Assembly: GCA_017433225.1 (NCBI GenBank)
Contig: JAFRHS010000010.1
Location: 1-64,000, forward strand
Reading direction: 5' to 3'
Length of the DNA stretch: 64,000 nucleotides
Source of the DNA: Clostridia bacterium
GTDB lineage: Bacteria; Bacillota; Clostridia; Oscillospirales; Acutalibacteraceae
Of the stretch, positions 34,335 through 42,550 are shown one piece after another. The notes below the pieces were generated by a model, which worked only from the letters and a program-made list of their open reading frames with translations, did no database searches and was not told where the DNA came from. Every line of letters starts with the position of its first letter. Position 1 is the stretch's first letter. A program made the position numbers and the translations under genes.

Positions 34335-35204
34335 ATGGCTGACATAAAAACGAAATGGCAGGAACTCACTCGTCGAAATGCCCGTGAGGCGTCCGACGAG
34401 GAGTCTCGCGAACACTACGGCTGGCACCATTTCAAGGAGCACTTCTTTGACACGGGGAACCCCCGGTACCTCAGCGGGTTTGAGATCTTCGCGATCCTCA
34501 TCATCTGCAGCATCATCGGGTACTGCATCGAGATGGTCTTCGGGCGCATCACGAACGGGTACTGGGAAAGCCGGCAGTCGCTCGTTTACGGTCCCTTCGG
34601 CCTGGCCTACGGTCTCGGTGGAACGCTCCTGACCCTGCTCCTCTTCCGGGACACGGAGACCCCTCTGTGGAGAGTGTTCCTGAAGTCGTTCGTGTGGCTG
34701 ACCTTCGCAGAGTATATCATGTCCCTCGGCATGGAACTCGTCTTCGGCCACGTCGCCTGGGACTACTCGCAGATGCCGCTCAACATCGGCGGCCGGGTCT
34801 GTCTCCTCTACTCCCTCTTCTGGGGCTTCCTCGGATGCCTCTGGGCAAAGCTCATCTACCCCGGGTTCAACAAACTGCTCGACAAGATCCATCTGAAGCC
34901 GAAGAAGATCCTCTTCTGGATCATCTTCGTATTCTTCGTGTACGACTGCATCACGTCGGCCGAAGCGGCCGCCCGGTTCAACGAGCGGCAGGAGAACATC
35001 CCGCCGCAGAACGCGATCGACCGGCTCATGGACAAACAGTTCCCGGATGAATACATGCGCTGGGTCTATGCGAACTCCATGGACGTCGACGAGGAGGGCA
35101 ATGTCGACACCGCTCACACGCTCGGTCAGAACGAGGAGCGCTACACGCAGAAGATCACCCGCCCGAACACCACGAAGTACGACGCGAAAAACGCCACCTC
35201 GTAA
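34335..35204 (+). CDS. CmpB-family (putative ABC-transporter type IV) membrane protein, copy 1
   Basis: A 289-residue protein with about five membrane segments (FEIFAILIICSIIGYCIEMV; PFGLAYGLGGTLLTLLLF; WDYSQMPLNIGGRVCLLYSL; ILFWIIFVFFVYDCIT). The pattern YCIEMVFGRITNGYWESRQS ... LVYGPFGLAYGLGG is the PF06541-type signature. It is named after ABC transporters, but no ATPase is encoded beside it. The ATG at 34335 has GGTGA nearby; GTG at 34326 is an alternative. A paralogue lies at 43.9 kb. A C-terminal tail extends into the cytoplasm or periplasm. Confidence 0.83.
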   Translation: MADIKTKWQELTRRNAREASDEESREHYGWHHFKEHFFDTGNPRYLSGFEIFAILIICSIIGYCIEMVFGRITNGYWESRQSLVYGPFGLAYGLGGTLLTLLLFRDTETPLWRVFLKSFVWLTFAEYIMSLGMELVFGHVAWDYSQMPLNIGGRVCLLYSLFWGFLGCLWAKLIYPGFNKLLDKIHLKPKKILFWIIFVFFVYDCITSAEAAARFNERQENIPPQNAIDRLMDKQFPDEYMRWVYANSMDVDEEGNVDTAHTLGQNEERYTQKITRPNTTKYDAKNATS

Positions 35205-35218
35205 GAGGCGGCGTTTTT
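35187..35218. terminator. Bidirectional terminator at the CmpB-1/lipase-4 junction
   Basis: AAAAACGCC / GGCGTTTTT with inner CCTC/GAGG. The stem and loop include the CmpB stop codon. Confidence 0.85.
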
Positions 35219-35235
35219 GTTTGTTTCAGGATATC

Positions 35236-36429
35236 TTATTTGACGTCCGGCAGCGCGTAGATGGATTCGAGGATGGCGTCGAGCGTGCCGTAATAGGTGG
35301 CTTTGGAGATGAACATACCTGCCCAGCCCTGGTGGTCCCAGTTCTGCGGGGGAAGTCTGTACCAGACGCCGGGTTTGAACTCGTCCATGCCCGGGGTCCA
35401 CTCGATCTCCTCAACGCCGGCGGGAGCACCCATGGAAGGCGTGTTGACGATACCGTCGTTCGGGAGCCAGTTCTTGTCGATGCCGGCATTCTTGTTGGTG
35501 TAGTTGCCAAGGATCCAGCCGGTGATCTTGAACAGCGGGAAGATGTGTCCGTCCGGAGACTGGTTGCCCGCCTTGGTCGGATGCGTGCCGCATGCCGGAT
35601 GGGCGATGTAGTAGGTCTTCGGATTGGCTTTCCAGCCCGCCAGCATGGCGTCGGAGACCGACGGTTTCATCTCATACCAGATGTTGCCGCCGTCATAGGC
35701 TTCCGCATAGGCGGTGATGCCGGCCTGTTTCGAAGCCATGTCCTTGCCGAACGCTTTGGACTTGCAGGTCGCCGGGTCTTCCATGGCGCCCCACGGGTCG
35801 AAGTACAGGTCGTAGACGTTATTGATGAGATCGCCCGCATAAGCGCCGGCGGTCATGAGGGTCTTCGAGATGGTATGGAGCAGTTTGTCGCCCGCGAAGA
35901 CGGTGGCAGCGGTACCGCGGTTCGTCGCGGACAGCGTGCTGACGGAATGGATGAGGTCGCCCTTGCCGCCCTTGAAGAATTCGGATACTTCGTCAGCGGG
36001 AGTGGCTTCGAGCTCTTCCTTGCAGCCTTCGGTCATGATCCAGGAGAACATGGTGCAGGTCGGGCCGCCGAAGGAGTGGCCGATGAGGTTGACCTTCGCA
36101 TGGTCGCCGGGCGTACCGAGATCTTTCAGGACGCCTTCATAGGTACGGCCGAAGCGCTTGATGCCGTGCTTCTGGGAATGATAGACACCGTAGTCGACGC
36201 GGCCGCCGAAGATGTAGGCATAGAGTTCGCAGGAACGTTCCCACATGCCGGTGAAGGGACCGAGAGCGGGCTGATAGACTTCATAGCCGAGGTCTTCGTC
36301 CCAGTGCTTTCTGAGGTCCTTCGTGAAGGATCCGAAATACTGATAGAGATAGCTGAAGTAGTTTTTCTGATCGACGCCCAGGAAACCGTGGACGAGGATG
36401 GTCGGATAGTTGGTTGCTTTCGTTGCCAT
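35236..36429 (-). CDS. Family I.5-like lipase/esterase, paralogue 4 (no signal peptide)
   Basis: A 397-residue alpha/beta hydrolase: ILVHGFLGVDQ, Ser119 in GHSFGG, Asp325 in WLPNDGIVNT, His366 in NWDHQGWAG. The zinc-site equivalents appear as Glu, His, Ile, Glu (MWERSCE; VDYGVYHSQKHGIKRFG; WYEMKPS), the most changed of the five. GAGGGG precedes the ATG at 36429. It lies 16 nt downstream of paralogue 5, so the two are co-transcribed. A cytoplasmic hydrolase of acyl esters is inferred; the substrate is unknown. Confidence 0.87.
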   Translation of the reverse strand: MATKATNYPTILVHGFLGVDQKNYFSYLYQYFGSFTKDLRKHWDEDLGYEVYQPALGPFTGMWERSCELYAYIFGGRVDYGVYHSQKHGIKRFGRTYEGVLKDLGTPGDHAKVNLIGHSFGGPTCTMFSWIMTEGCKEELEATPADEVSEFFKGGKGDLIHSVSTLSATNRGTAATVFAGDKLLHTISKTLMTAGAYAGDLINNVYDLYFDPWGAMEDPATCKSKAFGKDMASKQAGITAYAEAYDGGNIWYEMKPSVSDAMLAGWKANPKTYYIAHPACGTHPTKAGNQSPDGHIFPLFKITGWILGNYTNKNAGIDKNWLPNDGIVNTPSMGAPAGVEEIEWTPGMDEFKPGVWYRLPPQNWDHQGWAGMFISKATYYGTLDAILESIYALPDVK

Positions 36430-36445
36430 TTCTGTTTCCCCTCTC

Positions 36446-37636
36446 TTATGCGTCCGGCAGATATTGGAAGGCCTTGATGATCTTCTCGAACCGGTTGTCA
36501 GTCTTGTCGTTGTTGACGAACATGCCGACCATGGACTCGTGGTCGTTGTCGGTGACAGGCATGTTGTACCAGATGCCCGGCTCGACCTTGATGCCGTCAT
36601 AGTAGTCGACCGAAGGCATGTTGTACGGAGCACCCTGGCTCGGCAGCGGGACCATGCCGTCGTTCGGGAACCAGGACTCGTCGATGCCCATCGACTTGTT
36701 GGTGTAGCGGCCGATGATCGGAGCAGTGAGGTCGAACAGAGGCATCGTGTTGGTCAGGTTCGCATTGTGCTTGCCCTTCTTGTTCGGGTGGGTCCGGACA
36801 CAGCGCTGTGCAAAGTAGTAGGTCGTCGGGCTCATGCAGTAACGCTCATCGGCGAGCTGTCTCGAATATTCGACCGACATCTGGTGGAACATGTTCTCGT
36901 CGCTCTGAGAATTCTTCTTGATGAGGTCTTTGAGATCGAGCGGGTTCTGGAAGCCTTCCGTAGCTTCGTCCGGGTCGACCGTAAGGCCCCACTCGTCCAT
37001 CTTGAAGTCGATGACTTTGGCAAAACCGCTTCTGCCGGTGGCGGCGATGACGGAGTTGATGCCGAACTGGATGCCGTTGCGGACCGATCTCGGGAGCATC
37101 TCGACGAGCGTGGTGCCGCTGTTGGTGCCGTTCAGAGTGGTGACGGAATGGATGAGGTCGCCGTGGCCGCCCTTGAAAAACGGAGAGAGTTCGTCGGCGG
37201 GAGTGCCGTCGATCTCATCCTGCGCACCCTGCTGCATGAGAGAAGAGAACAGGCAGAGAGTCGGGCCGCCGAAGGAGTGGCCGACGAGGTTGACTTTGGC
37301 GTGGTCGCCGGGCGTGCCGAGGTCTTTCAGGACGCCGGGATAGGTGCGGCCGTAGCGGGCATGGCCATACTTCTCAGAATGGACTTTGCCGTAGTCGACC
37401 GTGCCGCCGAAGATGTAAGCATAGAGGTCGCAGCATCTGTCCCAGACCGGTGCGAACGCGCCGAGACCGGGCAGGTAGACCTCGTAGCCTCTCTTGTTGA
37501 GGGACTTGACTACATCGCCCGTGAAGCCGCCGAAGTATCTGAAGATGTAGTTGAAGTAGTTGTACTTCCCTTCACAGACACCAAGGAAACCGTGGACGAT
37601 TATCGTGGGATAATTGTTCTGTACTTTGTTCTCCAT
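36446..37636 (-). CDS. Family I.5-like lipase/esterase, paralogue 5 (no signal peptide)
   Basis: A 396-residue alpha/beta hydrolase and first gene of the pair. IIVHGFLGVCEG, Ser121 in GHSFGG, Asp326 in WFPNDGMV, His366 in DNDHESMVG. Asp, His and His of the first three zinc positions are kept (VWDRCCD; YGKVHSEKYGHARYG), and the fourth looks like Gln. GGAGGAA precedes the ATG. The promoter upstream is close to consensus. Similarity is highest to paralogue 4 around THPNKKG/THPTKAG and GRYTNKS/GNYTNKN, so these two look like a tandem duplication. Confidence 0.88.
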   Translation of the reverse strand: MENKVQNNYPTIIVHGFLGVCEGKYNYFNYIFRYFGGFTGDVVKSLNKRGYEVYLPGLGAFAPVWDRCCDLYAYIFGGTVDYGKVHSEKYGHARYGRTYPGVLKDLGTPGDHAKVNLVGHSFGGPTLCLFSSLMQQGAQDEIDGTPADELSPFFKGGHGDLIHSVTTLNGTNSGTTLVEMLPRSVRNGIQFGINSVIAATGRSGFAKVIDFKMDEWGLTVDPDEATEGFQNPLDLKDLIKKNSQSDENMFHQMSVEYSRQLADERYCMSPTTYYFAQRCVRTHPNKKGKHNANLTNTMPLFDLTAPIIGRYTNKSMGIDESWFPNDGMVPLPSQGAPYNMPSVDYYDGIKVEPGIWYNMPVTDNDHESMVGMFVNNDKTDNRFEKIIKAFQYLPDA

Positions 37637-37717
37637 TTCGATTCCTCCAATACGGGATTTGCTCGCATTCTTTTACGGTCGTGAAACCTTAAAAAGAACT
37701 GAAACTATAACAGTTCA

Positions 37718-37746
37718 AGTATATATAATTTTAAGGGGTAATTCAA
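37718..37746 (-). promoter_or_regulatory. Promoter of the lipase 5-4 operon
   Basis: Minus strand: TTGAAT (37741-37746), 17 nt, TATACT (37718-37723). A GAACTG/CAGTTC inverted repeat (37696-37716) lies at the start of the transcript. Confidence 0.75.
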
Positions 37747-37813
37747 GAAATCTGTACAATATTTTTTTACGCGTATGAAGGGAATTGTTGAAAAAGTCAA
37801 CGGCAGCAAAAAA

Positions 37814-37853
37814 AGCCGTGTCAGCCCCATGATGGATGCGGGGAGACACGGCT
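37814..37853 (-). terminator. Terminator of the capsule-type operon
   Basis: A 9-bp stem AGCCGTGTC / GACACGGCT with further CCCC/GGGG pairing, followed by seven T on the minus strand. Confidence 0.9.
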
Positions 37854-37889
37854 CGTTTGGAACGGTATTCGTGGTGTTTCTGTGGCGAT

Positions 37890-39377
37890 TTACCCGTACA
37901 GGAACGCCTTGAGGTCGGCAGCGTTCCGCTCGAAGTCCGGTGCGAAGAGGCTGCGCCCCTCCATGCCGGACATCTTGCCGAAGGTGCCGCTCTCGGGCAG
38001 CTGCATCGTCTCGAAGTCGGAGGAGATGATCTCGGGGACTTCCAGGACCAGCGTGGCGAGTTCGCCTCTGCTGAAGTTCGTCTGGATGAGCGGCAGCATC
38101 GTGTTCAGCAGGTTGTTGAGTTCCGGGATGCTGAGGTCTTTGATCTGGTTGAAGATGGCCTGCATGACGATCCGCTGGCGCTTCATGCGTCCGAAGTCGT
38201 TGTCGAGGGCGCGGCAGCGGGCATAGAGCATGGCCGTGGCGCCGTTCAGATGGTTCTTGCCGACGCCGACTGCGTGGAGTTCATCGCGGATGCTCATCTC
38301 TTTGACGTGGTTCGTGGCATAACGGTAATTGTACCAGTGGTTGATGTAATCGGCCTCCCGGTCGGAGAGGTAGATGTCGACCCCGCCGACGACGTCGATG
38401 AGTTTCATGAACGCCTGGATGTTTGTGCGGACGTAGTGGCCGCAGTCGAGGAGGTAGCAGGCCTGGATCTCTTCCATGACGAGGTTTGCACCGCCGTAAC
38501 GGAAGCAGTGGGTCAGCCAGTCGTACTGGCCTTTGTACTCTCCTTCGAGGATGGGAACGCCGGTGCCTCGTTCAAAACTGACGAGCTTCACCGTGTGGTT
38601 CCGCGTGTGGATGGACAGCAGGATCATGGAGTCGGACCGGGCATTCGTATTGAAGCGGGTGGTCCGCTCGTCGGTACCGAGGAGCAGGATGTTGATGACA
38701 TCGGGGTCCCGGAAGACTTCGCCCTTCGGGAGCATCGGATAGTCGTTCGTGAATTCGAGGCCCTTGAGCTCCTCTTCCGTAATGGCCGCCGCCTCGTCGA
38801 GGAGGCTCGTGTCCGTCGGCTTCACCTCGGTCTTCACCCCGTCGTCGAACTGGACGAGGTCCAGTTTGTCGAACAGGAACCCGCCGACAGAGACCGCCAT
38901 GGCGACAAAGATGAGGCACACGGCAAGGATCTGTTTCGTCCGGTCATAGCCGCGGTTGCGGCGCTGCGCCGGCGAGATCGGCTGACGTCTCGCGCGCGAA
39001 ATGGGGATGCCCTCTTCCTCGTCTTCCTCGTCGTTCGGATCGTCTCTGAGCCAGTCGAACGAAGAATTCTCGGACCACTGGGCCATCTGTTTCTTCGCGT
39101 CTTCCCAGGCCTGTTCCGCCTCGCGGTTCGCCGCCTTGCGGGACTTGTTCACCGTGAACTCGGACGAGACCGGCTCCTCTTTTTTGGTGAGCTGAGCTTT
39201 TAAGGCTTCGTCCGTCTCCTGCGCTTTCTCGATCTCTTCCGTGAGCTTCTGCTTTTCTTCCTGAAGGAACGCCAGAGGATCGGTCTTGGCAGACAGCACG
39301 ACGCGCCGTTCCCCGGACTCGGAGACGGCGGTCGTTTTTTTCGGTTTTACCGGTGTTGGTTTTTTCTGTTCTGCCAT
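37890..39377 (-). CDS. LytR-CpsA-Psr (LCP) family phosphotransferase
   Basis: A 495-residue protein. A charged cytoplasmic N-terminal region of about 145 residues, with a Glu/Lys-rich stretch that looks coiled-coil, precedes one membrane helix (ILAVCLIFVAMAVSVGGFLF). The LCP domain follows: NILLLGTDERTTRFNTNARS, DSMILLSIHTR and the RCRALDNDFGRMKRQRIVMQ block with catalytic Arg. LCP enzymes attach lipid-linked glycopolymers to peptidoglycan. It is last in the sugar transferase-cpsD-cpsB operon, 33 nt after cpsB. The long N-terminal extension is unusual. Stop context TAA-ATCGCC. Confidence 0.92.
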   Translation of the reverse strand: MAEQKKPTPVKPKKTTAVSESGERRVVLSAKTDPLAFLQEEKQKLTEEIEKAQETDEALKAQLTKKEEPVSSEFTVNKSRKAANREAEQAWEDAKKQMAQWSENSSFDWLRDDPNDEEDEEEGIPISRARRQPISPAQRRNRGYDRTKQILAVCLIFVAMAVSVGGFLFDKLDLVQFDDGVKTEVKPTDTSLLDEAAAITEEELKGLEFTNDYPMLPKGEVFRDPDVINILLLGTDERTTRFNTNARSDSMILLSIHTRNHTVKLVSFERGTGVPILEGEYKGQYDWLTHCFRYGGANLVMEEIQACYLLDCGHYVRTNIQAFMKLIDVVGGVDIYLSDREADYINHWYNYRYATNHVKEMSIRDELHAVGVGKNHLNGATAMLYARCRALDNDFGRMKRQRIVMQAIFNQIKDLSIPELNNLLNTMLPLIQTNFSRGELATLVLEVPEIISSDFETMQLPESGTFGKMSGMEGRSLFAPDFERNAADLKAFLYG

Positions 39378-39410
39378 AGAGCGGAAAAACTACCTTTCGT
39401 GTTTGATGGT

Positions 39411-40169
39411 TCAGACCCATTTGCCGAAACGGCGTTTCGGCATGGTGGGCGGGTTATCGATGACGTCTTCTCCCCGGAAGATCCGGTTGCCGTTCTGCAG
39501 AAGCTCTCTCGCCTTCTCCTGTCCCAGGTTCTGAGAGACATACATGAGGCCGGAGCCGAGGTCGGCAGGACGGTGGGTCGGGTGGTGAGCATCCGAAGAG
39601 AGGACTTTGACGATGTTGTGTTCGATCAGCATGGAGATGTACCGGGCGGTCTCCCCTTCCCTCAGGAGCGGACCGGCGTTCGACTGGATGATGATGCCGC
39701 CGTTCGCCCAGGTATACAGGATGTCCGGCCGGTCTTTCAGCCATTCATACCGCTCCACATGCGCGATGACGGGGATGATGCCCTTCGTCTGCAGGTCGAA
39801 GAGGATGCGGTCGAGGAAAGCCGGTTCCCGTGTGAAGGAGAACTCGATGAGAAGGTAGGGCGTCCTCGTAAAGCAGAGCAGCCCGACATCCAGCTGGTCG
39901 AGTGTCGGCGAGAAATAGACTTCCGCGCCGAGTTTATAAGAGAAGTTATAACCGTCCTGCTGTTCCAGGGCCTTCATCAGAGACCCGAAGGCGCGGTTGC
40001 GGTTCTTCAGGTAAACGTGAAGGTCTTCCTCGTCCGGCCGGAAATGGCTCGTAAAGACAATGTTGGTGACACCCTGGTTCCGTTCCTGTCGGAGCAGCTC
40101 CAGAGACATGTCGAGGTCTTTCGCGCCGTCGTCGATGCCGGGCAGCAGATGGCAATGCAGGTCAGTCAT
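39411..40169 (-). CDS. CpsB/YwqE-type PHP tyrosine-protein phosphatase
   Basis: A 252-residue metal-dependent phosphatase. DLHCHLLPGIDDGAKD (His5, His7), FTSHFRP, AHVERYEW and SSDAHHPTHRP are the PHP metal sites. In Gram-positive capsule systems it dephosphorylates the tyrosine kinase CpsD and so resets polymer synthesis. It starts 5 nt after the kinase stop. Confidence 0.94.
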   Translation of the reverse strand: MTDLHCHLLPGIDDGAKDLDMSLELLRQERNQGVTNIVFTSHFRPDEEDLHVYLKNRNRAFGSLMKALEQQDGYNFSYKLGAEVYFSPTLDQLDVGLLCFTRTPYLLIEFSFTREPAFLDRILFDLQTKGIIPVIAHVERYEWLKDRPDILYTWANGGIIIQSNAGPLLREGETARYISMLIEHNIVKVLSSDAHHPTHRPADLGSGLMYVSQNLGQEKARELLQNGNRIFRGEDVIDNPPTMPKRRFGKWV

Positions 40170-40174
40170 AGCAG

Positions 40175-40924
40175 TTATTTGTCACTCTTGTTCTTGCTCT
40201 TGTATTCGTATTCGTAAGTGTAGGAATAGGCAGAGGACTTGTGGTCGTTCTTCGCGTCGAAGCCGGTGAGGACGACGCCGAGGATGCGGACGCCGACCGC
40301 GGTCAGACGCTCTTTCGCAAGCTGGACCGTCTCTTTCGGCGCAAAGTCCGAACGGACACAGAGGAGCGCGCCGTCGGCATAGCGGCCGAGGATGGCGGCG
40401 TCGGTGACGACCGAGACCGGAGGCGTGTCGAGGATGACATAGTCGAATGCCGCTTTCAGGTCATTGATCAGTTTCTGCATCGGCTCGGCGGAAAGCATCT
40501 CGGACGGGTTCGGCGGCACGGCGCCGGCCGTCAGGACATGGATGCCGAGGTCCTCGAACTGGATGAGTGCTTCTTCCACGGTCGCGTTGCCGGTCAGAAT
40601 GTCGGTGACGCCCTTGAAATTCCGGCCCAGCTTCAGGTACCGGTTCAGAGACGGTTTGCGGAGGTCGCAGTCGACGACCACGACGCTCTTGCTGTCTTCT
40701 GCCAGAGTGATGGCGAGGTTGATGGCCGTATTGGACTTCCCTTCCCCGGGAATGGCGCTCGTCAGGATGAACGTGTTGAGCTTTTCCGTTGCGGCGATGA
40801 AGTTCAGGTTGGTGCGAAGCGACTTGAACGATTCCACATAGTTGAAGGGAACGTCGTTGCCGGAGGCGATCATGAAGTCTGCGGAAGACCGGCGCTTCGT
40901 CTTGTCACGTTTTGTCTTTGCCAT
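40175..40924 (-). CDS. CpsD/CapB-type tyrosine-protein kinase
   Basis: A 249-residue BY-kinase. SAIPGEGKSNTAINLA is Walker A, VVVVDCDLRKPSLNR is Walker A', and YVILDTPPV is Walker B. The C-terminus ends in a tyrosine cluster (SAYSYTYEYEYKSK), the autophosphorylation tail. Such kinases need a membrane activator of the CpsC/CapA/Wzz type; none is encoded in this operon. It lies 18 nt downstream of the priming transferase. Confidence 0.94.
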   Translation of the reverse strand: MAKTKRDKTKRRSSADFMIASGNDVPFNYVESFKSLRTNLNFIAATEKLNTFILTSAIPGEGKSNTAINLAITLAEDSKSVVVVDCDLRKPSLNRYLKLGRNFKGVTDILTGNATVEEALIQFEDLGIHVLTAGAVPPNPSEMLSAEPMQKLINDLKAAFDYVILDTPPVSVVTDAAILGRYADGALLCVRSDFAPKETVQLAKERLTAVGVRILGVVLTGFDAKNDHKSSAYSYTYEYEYKSKNKSDK

Positions 40925-40942
40925 GTTTCATTTCCTTCCTGT

Positions 40943-42385
40943 TTACTCAGCTCCGTCCCGTTTCAGGACGACCACAATGGTTTTCAGAATGATCTTGATG
41001 TCAGACCCGAGATCCCAGTTCCGGATGTACTCGGAGTCGAGGCGGACGACTTCGTCGAAGTCGGTGATCTTGGACCGTCCGCTGATCTGCCAGAGTCCGG
41101 TGATGCCGGGCTTGATGCTCATGCGGACACGATGCTTCAGGTCATACTGTTCCCATTCATCCACTGTGGGCGGCCGGGTACCGACGAGGGACATGTCTCC
41201 TTTCAGCACATTGAAAAACTGCGGGAATTCGTCGAGCGACGTGTTTCGGATGAAGTTTCCGATGCCCTTCGGCTTCCCGTCTTTCCCTTTTTTCTCGGAG
41301 CCGATGATGCGGGGGTCATCGTCCATTTTGAACATGAGCCCGTCCATCTTGTTCTGGGCCATGTACTCTTTCTTGCGTTCTTCCGCATCCATGTACATGC
41401 TGCGGAATTTGAACATCTTGAACTTTTTGCCGTTTCGCCCGATGCGGGTCTGCTTGAAGAAAATGGGACCGGGCGATTTGAGGAAGATGATCGGACCGAT
41501 GAAGATGGCGATGATCAGTGTGATGATGCATCCGACGATGCCGCCGAGGATGTCGAGCACCCGTTTGTAGAACATCTGCTGGTAGGTGACCATCTTGACA
41601 CTGTTCGTGAGAACGGTGTAGTTGCCGAACCGCTCGACATAGGCGGTGCCGAATTCGTCCGGTGTCGTGATGCAGTTGTGGACCGTGATGCCCATGGTGA
41701 TGAGTTCGTCGGTCAGTAGTTTCGGGACGCTCATCTCTTCCGGGACACGGATGAAGACTTCATCGACCCAGCCGTGGCAGATGAAATCGAGGATGTCGTC
41801 GTCTGCGCCGAGGACCGGTATATCGCCAAAGCTCTTGAACGGTGCCACTTCGTCCACGATGTGGACACCGACGATCTTGAAGTTGTGGAACTGCGGCAGG
41901 CTGAAATTCTCCACGATGCTGTCGACCATGGCCGACGTGCTGATGATGACGACCGACCGGTTGCCCTCGGTGACCTTGTTCGTCTTGTAGAGGAACGTCT
42001 TGTGTCCGATGCGGGCGAGGTACGACAGGACGAAATAGATGCCGACCATCGTGATGTAGATCTTTCGGGAGAAGAGACCGGAATAATGCAGGAAGAACAG
42101 CATGGCCAGGTCGACGAGGACCACGCCGATGATGTGCTTGAACGCCGCCACGAATTCGAGGTAGTAGCCCCGCTTCAGGATGTTCTTGAAGGTCTGCAGG
42201 AAGAAGACCACCAGGAACTGCGAGACGAACAGGGAGAGCGCCACGATGCGGTACACGTCGGACGTGTAGACGAGGCTGCCCTTGAAAATGGCGTAGGCGG
42301 TCATCAGACTCAGCTGCATGGCCAGGAAGTCGAGCAGCATGAAGTCCCAGTGCTTCAGCCAGGAAAAGACCGATTTTTTATACAT
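40943..42385 (-). CDS. Polyprenyl glycosylphosphotransferase (priming sugar transferase)
   Basis: A 480-residue membrane enzyme. Four or five N-terminal helices and a CoA-binding-like domain (VVIISTSAMVDSIVENF) precede the bacterial sugar transferase domain, with a membrane hairpin (GGIVGCIITLIIAIFIGPII), KQTRIGRNGKKFKMFKFRSM, RNTSLDEFPQFFNVLKGDMS and VGTRPP. It loads the first sugar phosphate onto undecaprenyl phosphate for exopolysaccharide or capsule. It leads the operon behind a promoter at 42429-42457; GGAGGAA precedes the ATG. No polymerase or flippase is seen in the window. Confidence 0.93.
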   Translation of the reverse strand: MYKKSVFSWLKHWDFMLLDFLAMQLSLMTAYAIFKGSLVYTSDVYRIVALSLFVSQFLVVFFLQTFKNILKRGYYLEFVAAFKHIIGVVLVDLAMLFFLHYSGLFSRKIYITMVGIYFVLSYLARIGHKTFLYKTNKVTEGNRSVVIISTSAMVDSIVENFSLPQFHNFKIVGVHIVDEVAPFKSFGDIPVLGADDDILDFICHGWVDEVFIRVPEEMSVPKLLTDELITMGITVHNCITTPDEFGTAYVERFGNYTVLTNSVKMVTYQQMFYKRVLDILGGIVGCIITLIIAIFIGPIIFLKSPGPIFFKQTRIGRNGKKFKMFKFRSMYMDAEERKKEYMAQNKMDGLMFKMDDDPRIIGSEKKGKDGKPKGIGNFIRNTSLDEFPQFFNVLKGDMSLVGTRPPTVDEWEQYDLKHRVRMSIKPGITGLWQISGRSKITDFDEVVRLDSEYIRNWDLGSDIKIILKTIVVVLKRDGAE

Positions 42386-42428
42386 TCAGGATTCCTCCGG
42401 GATATGTCAACAAACTATAATCACTAAA

Positions 42429-42457
42429 TTATAACATTGTATCTTGTATAAAACAAG
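42429..42457 (-). promoter_or_regulatory. Promoter of the capsule-type operon
   Basis: Minus strand: TTGTTT (42452-42457), 17 nt, TATAAT (42429-42434). Confidence 0.65.
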
Positions 42458-42506
42458 GAACAACTCCACAAAATATAGCGAATGTACCGCTGGAAAGCAC
42501 AAAAAA

Positions 42507-42530
42507 GGAGCCCCGTTGCAACGGAGCTCC
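42507..42530 (-). terminator. Terminator of the glycolipid-type glycosyltransferase gene
   Basis: GGAGC-CCGTT / AACGG-GCTCC stem with TTTTTT on the minus strand. Confidence 0.85.
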
Positions 42531-42550
42531 GAAAAAGCATTCACATGTGT

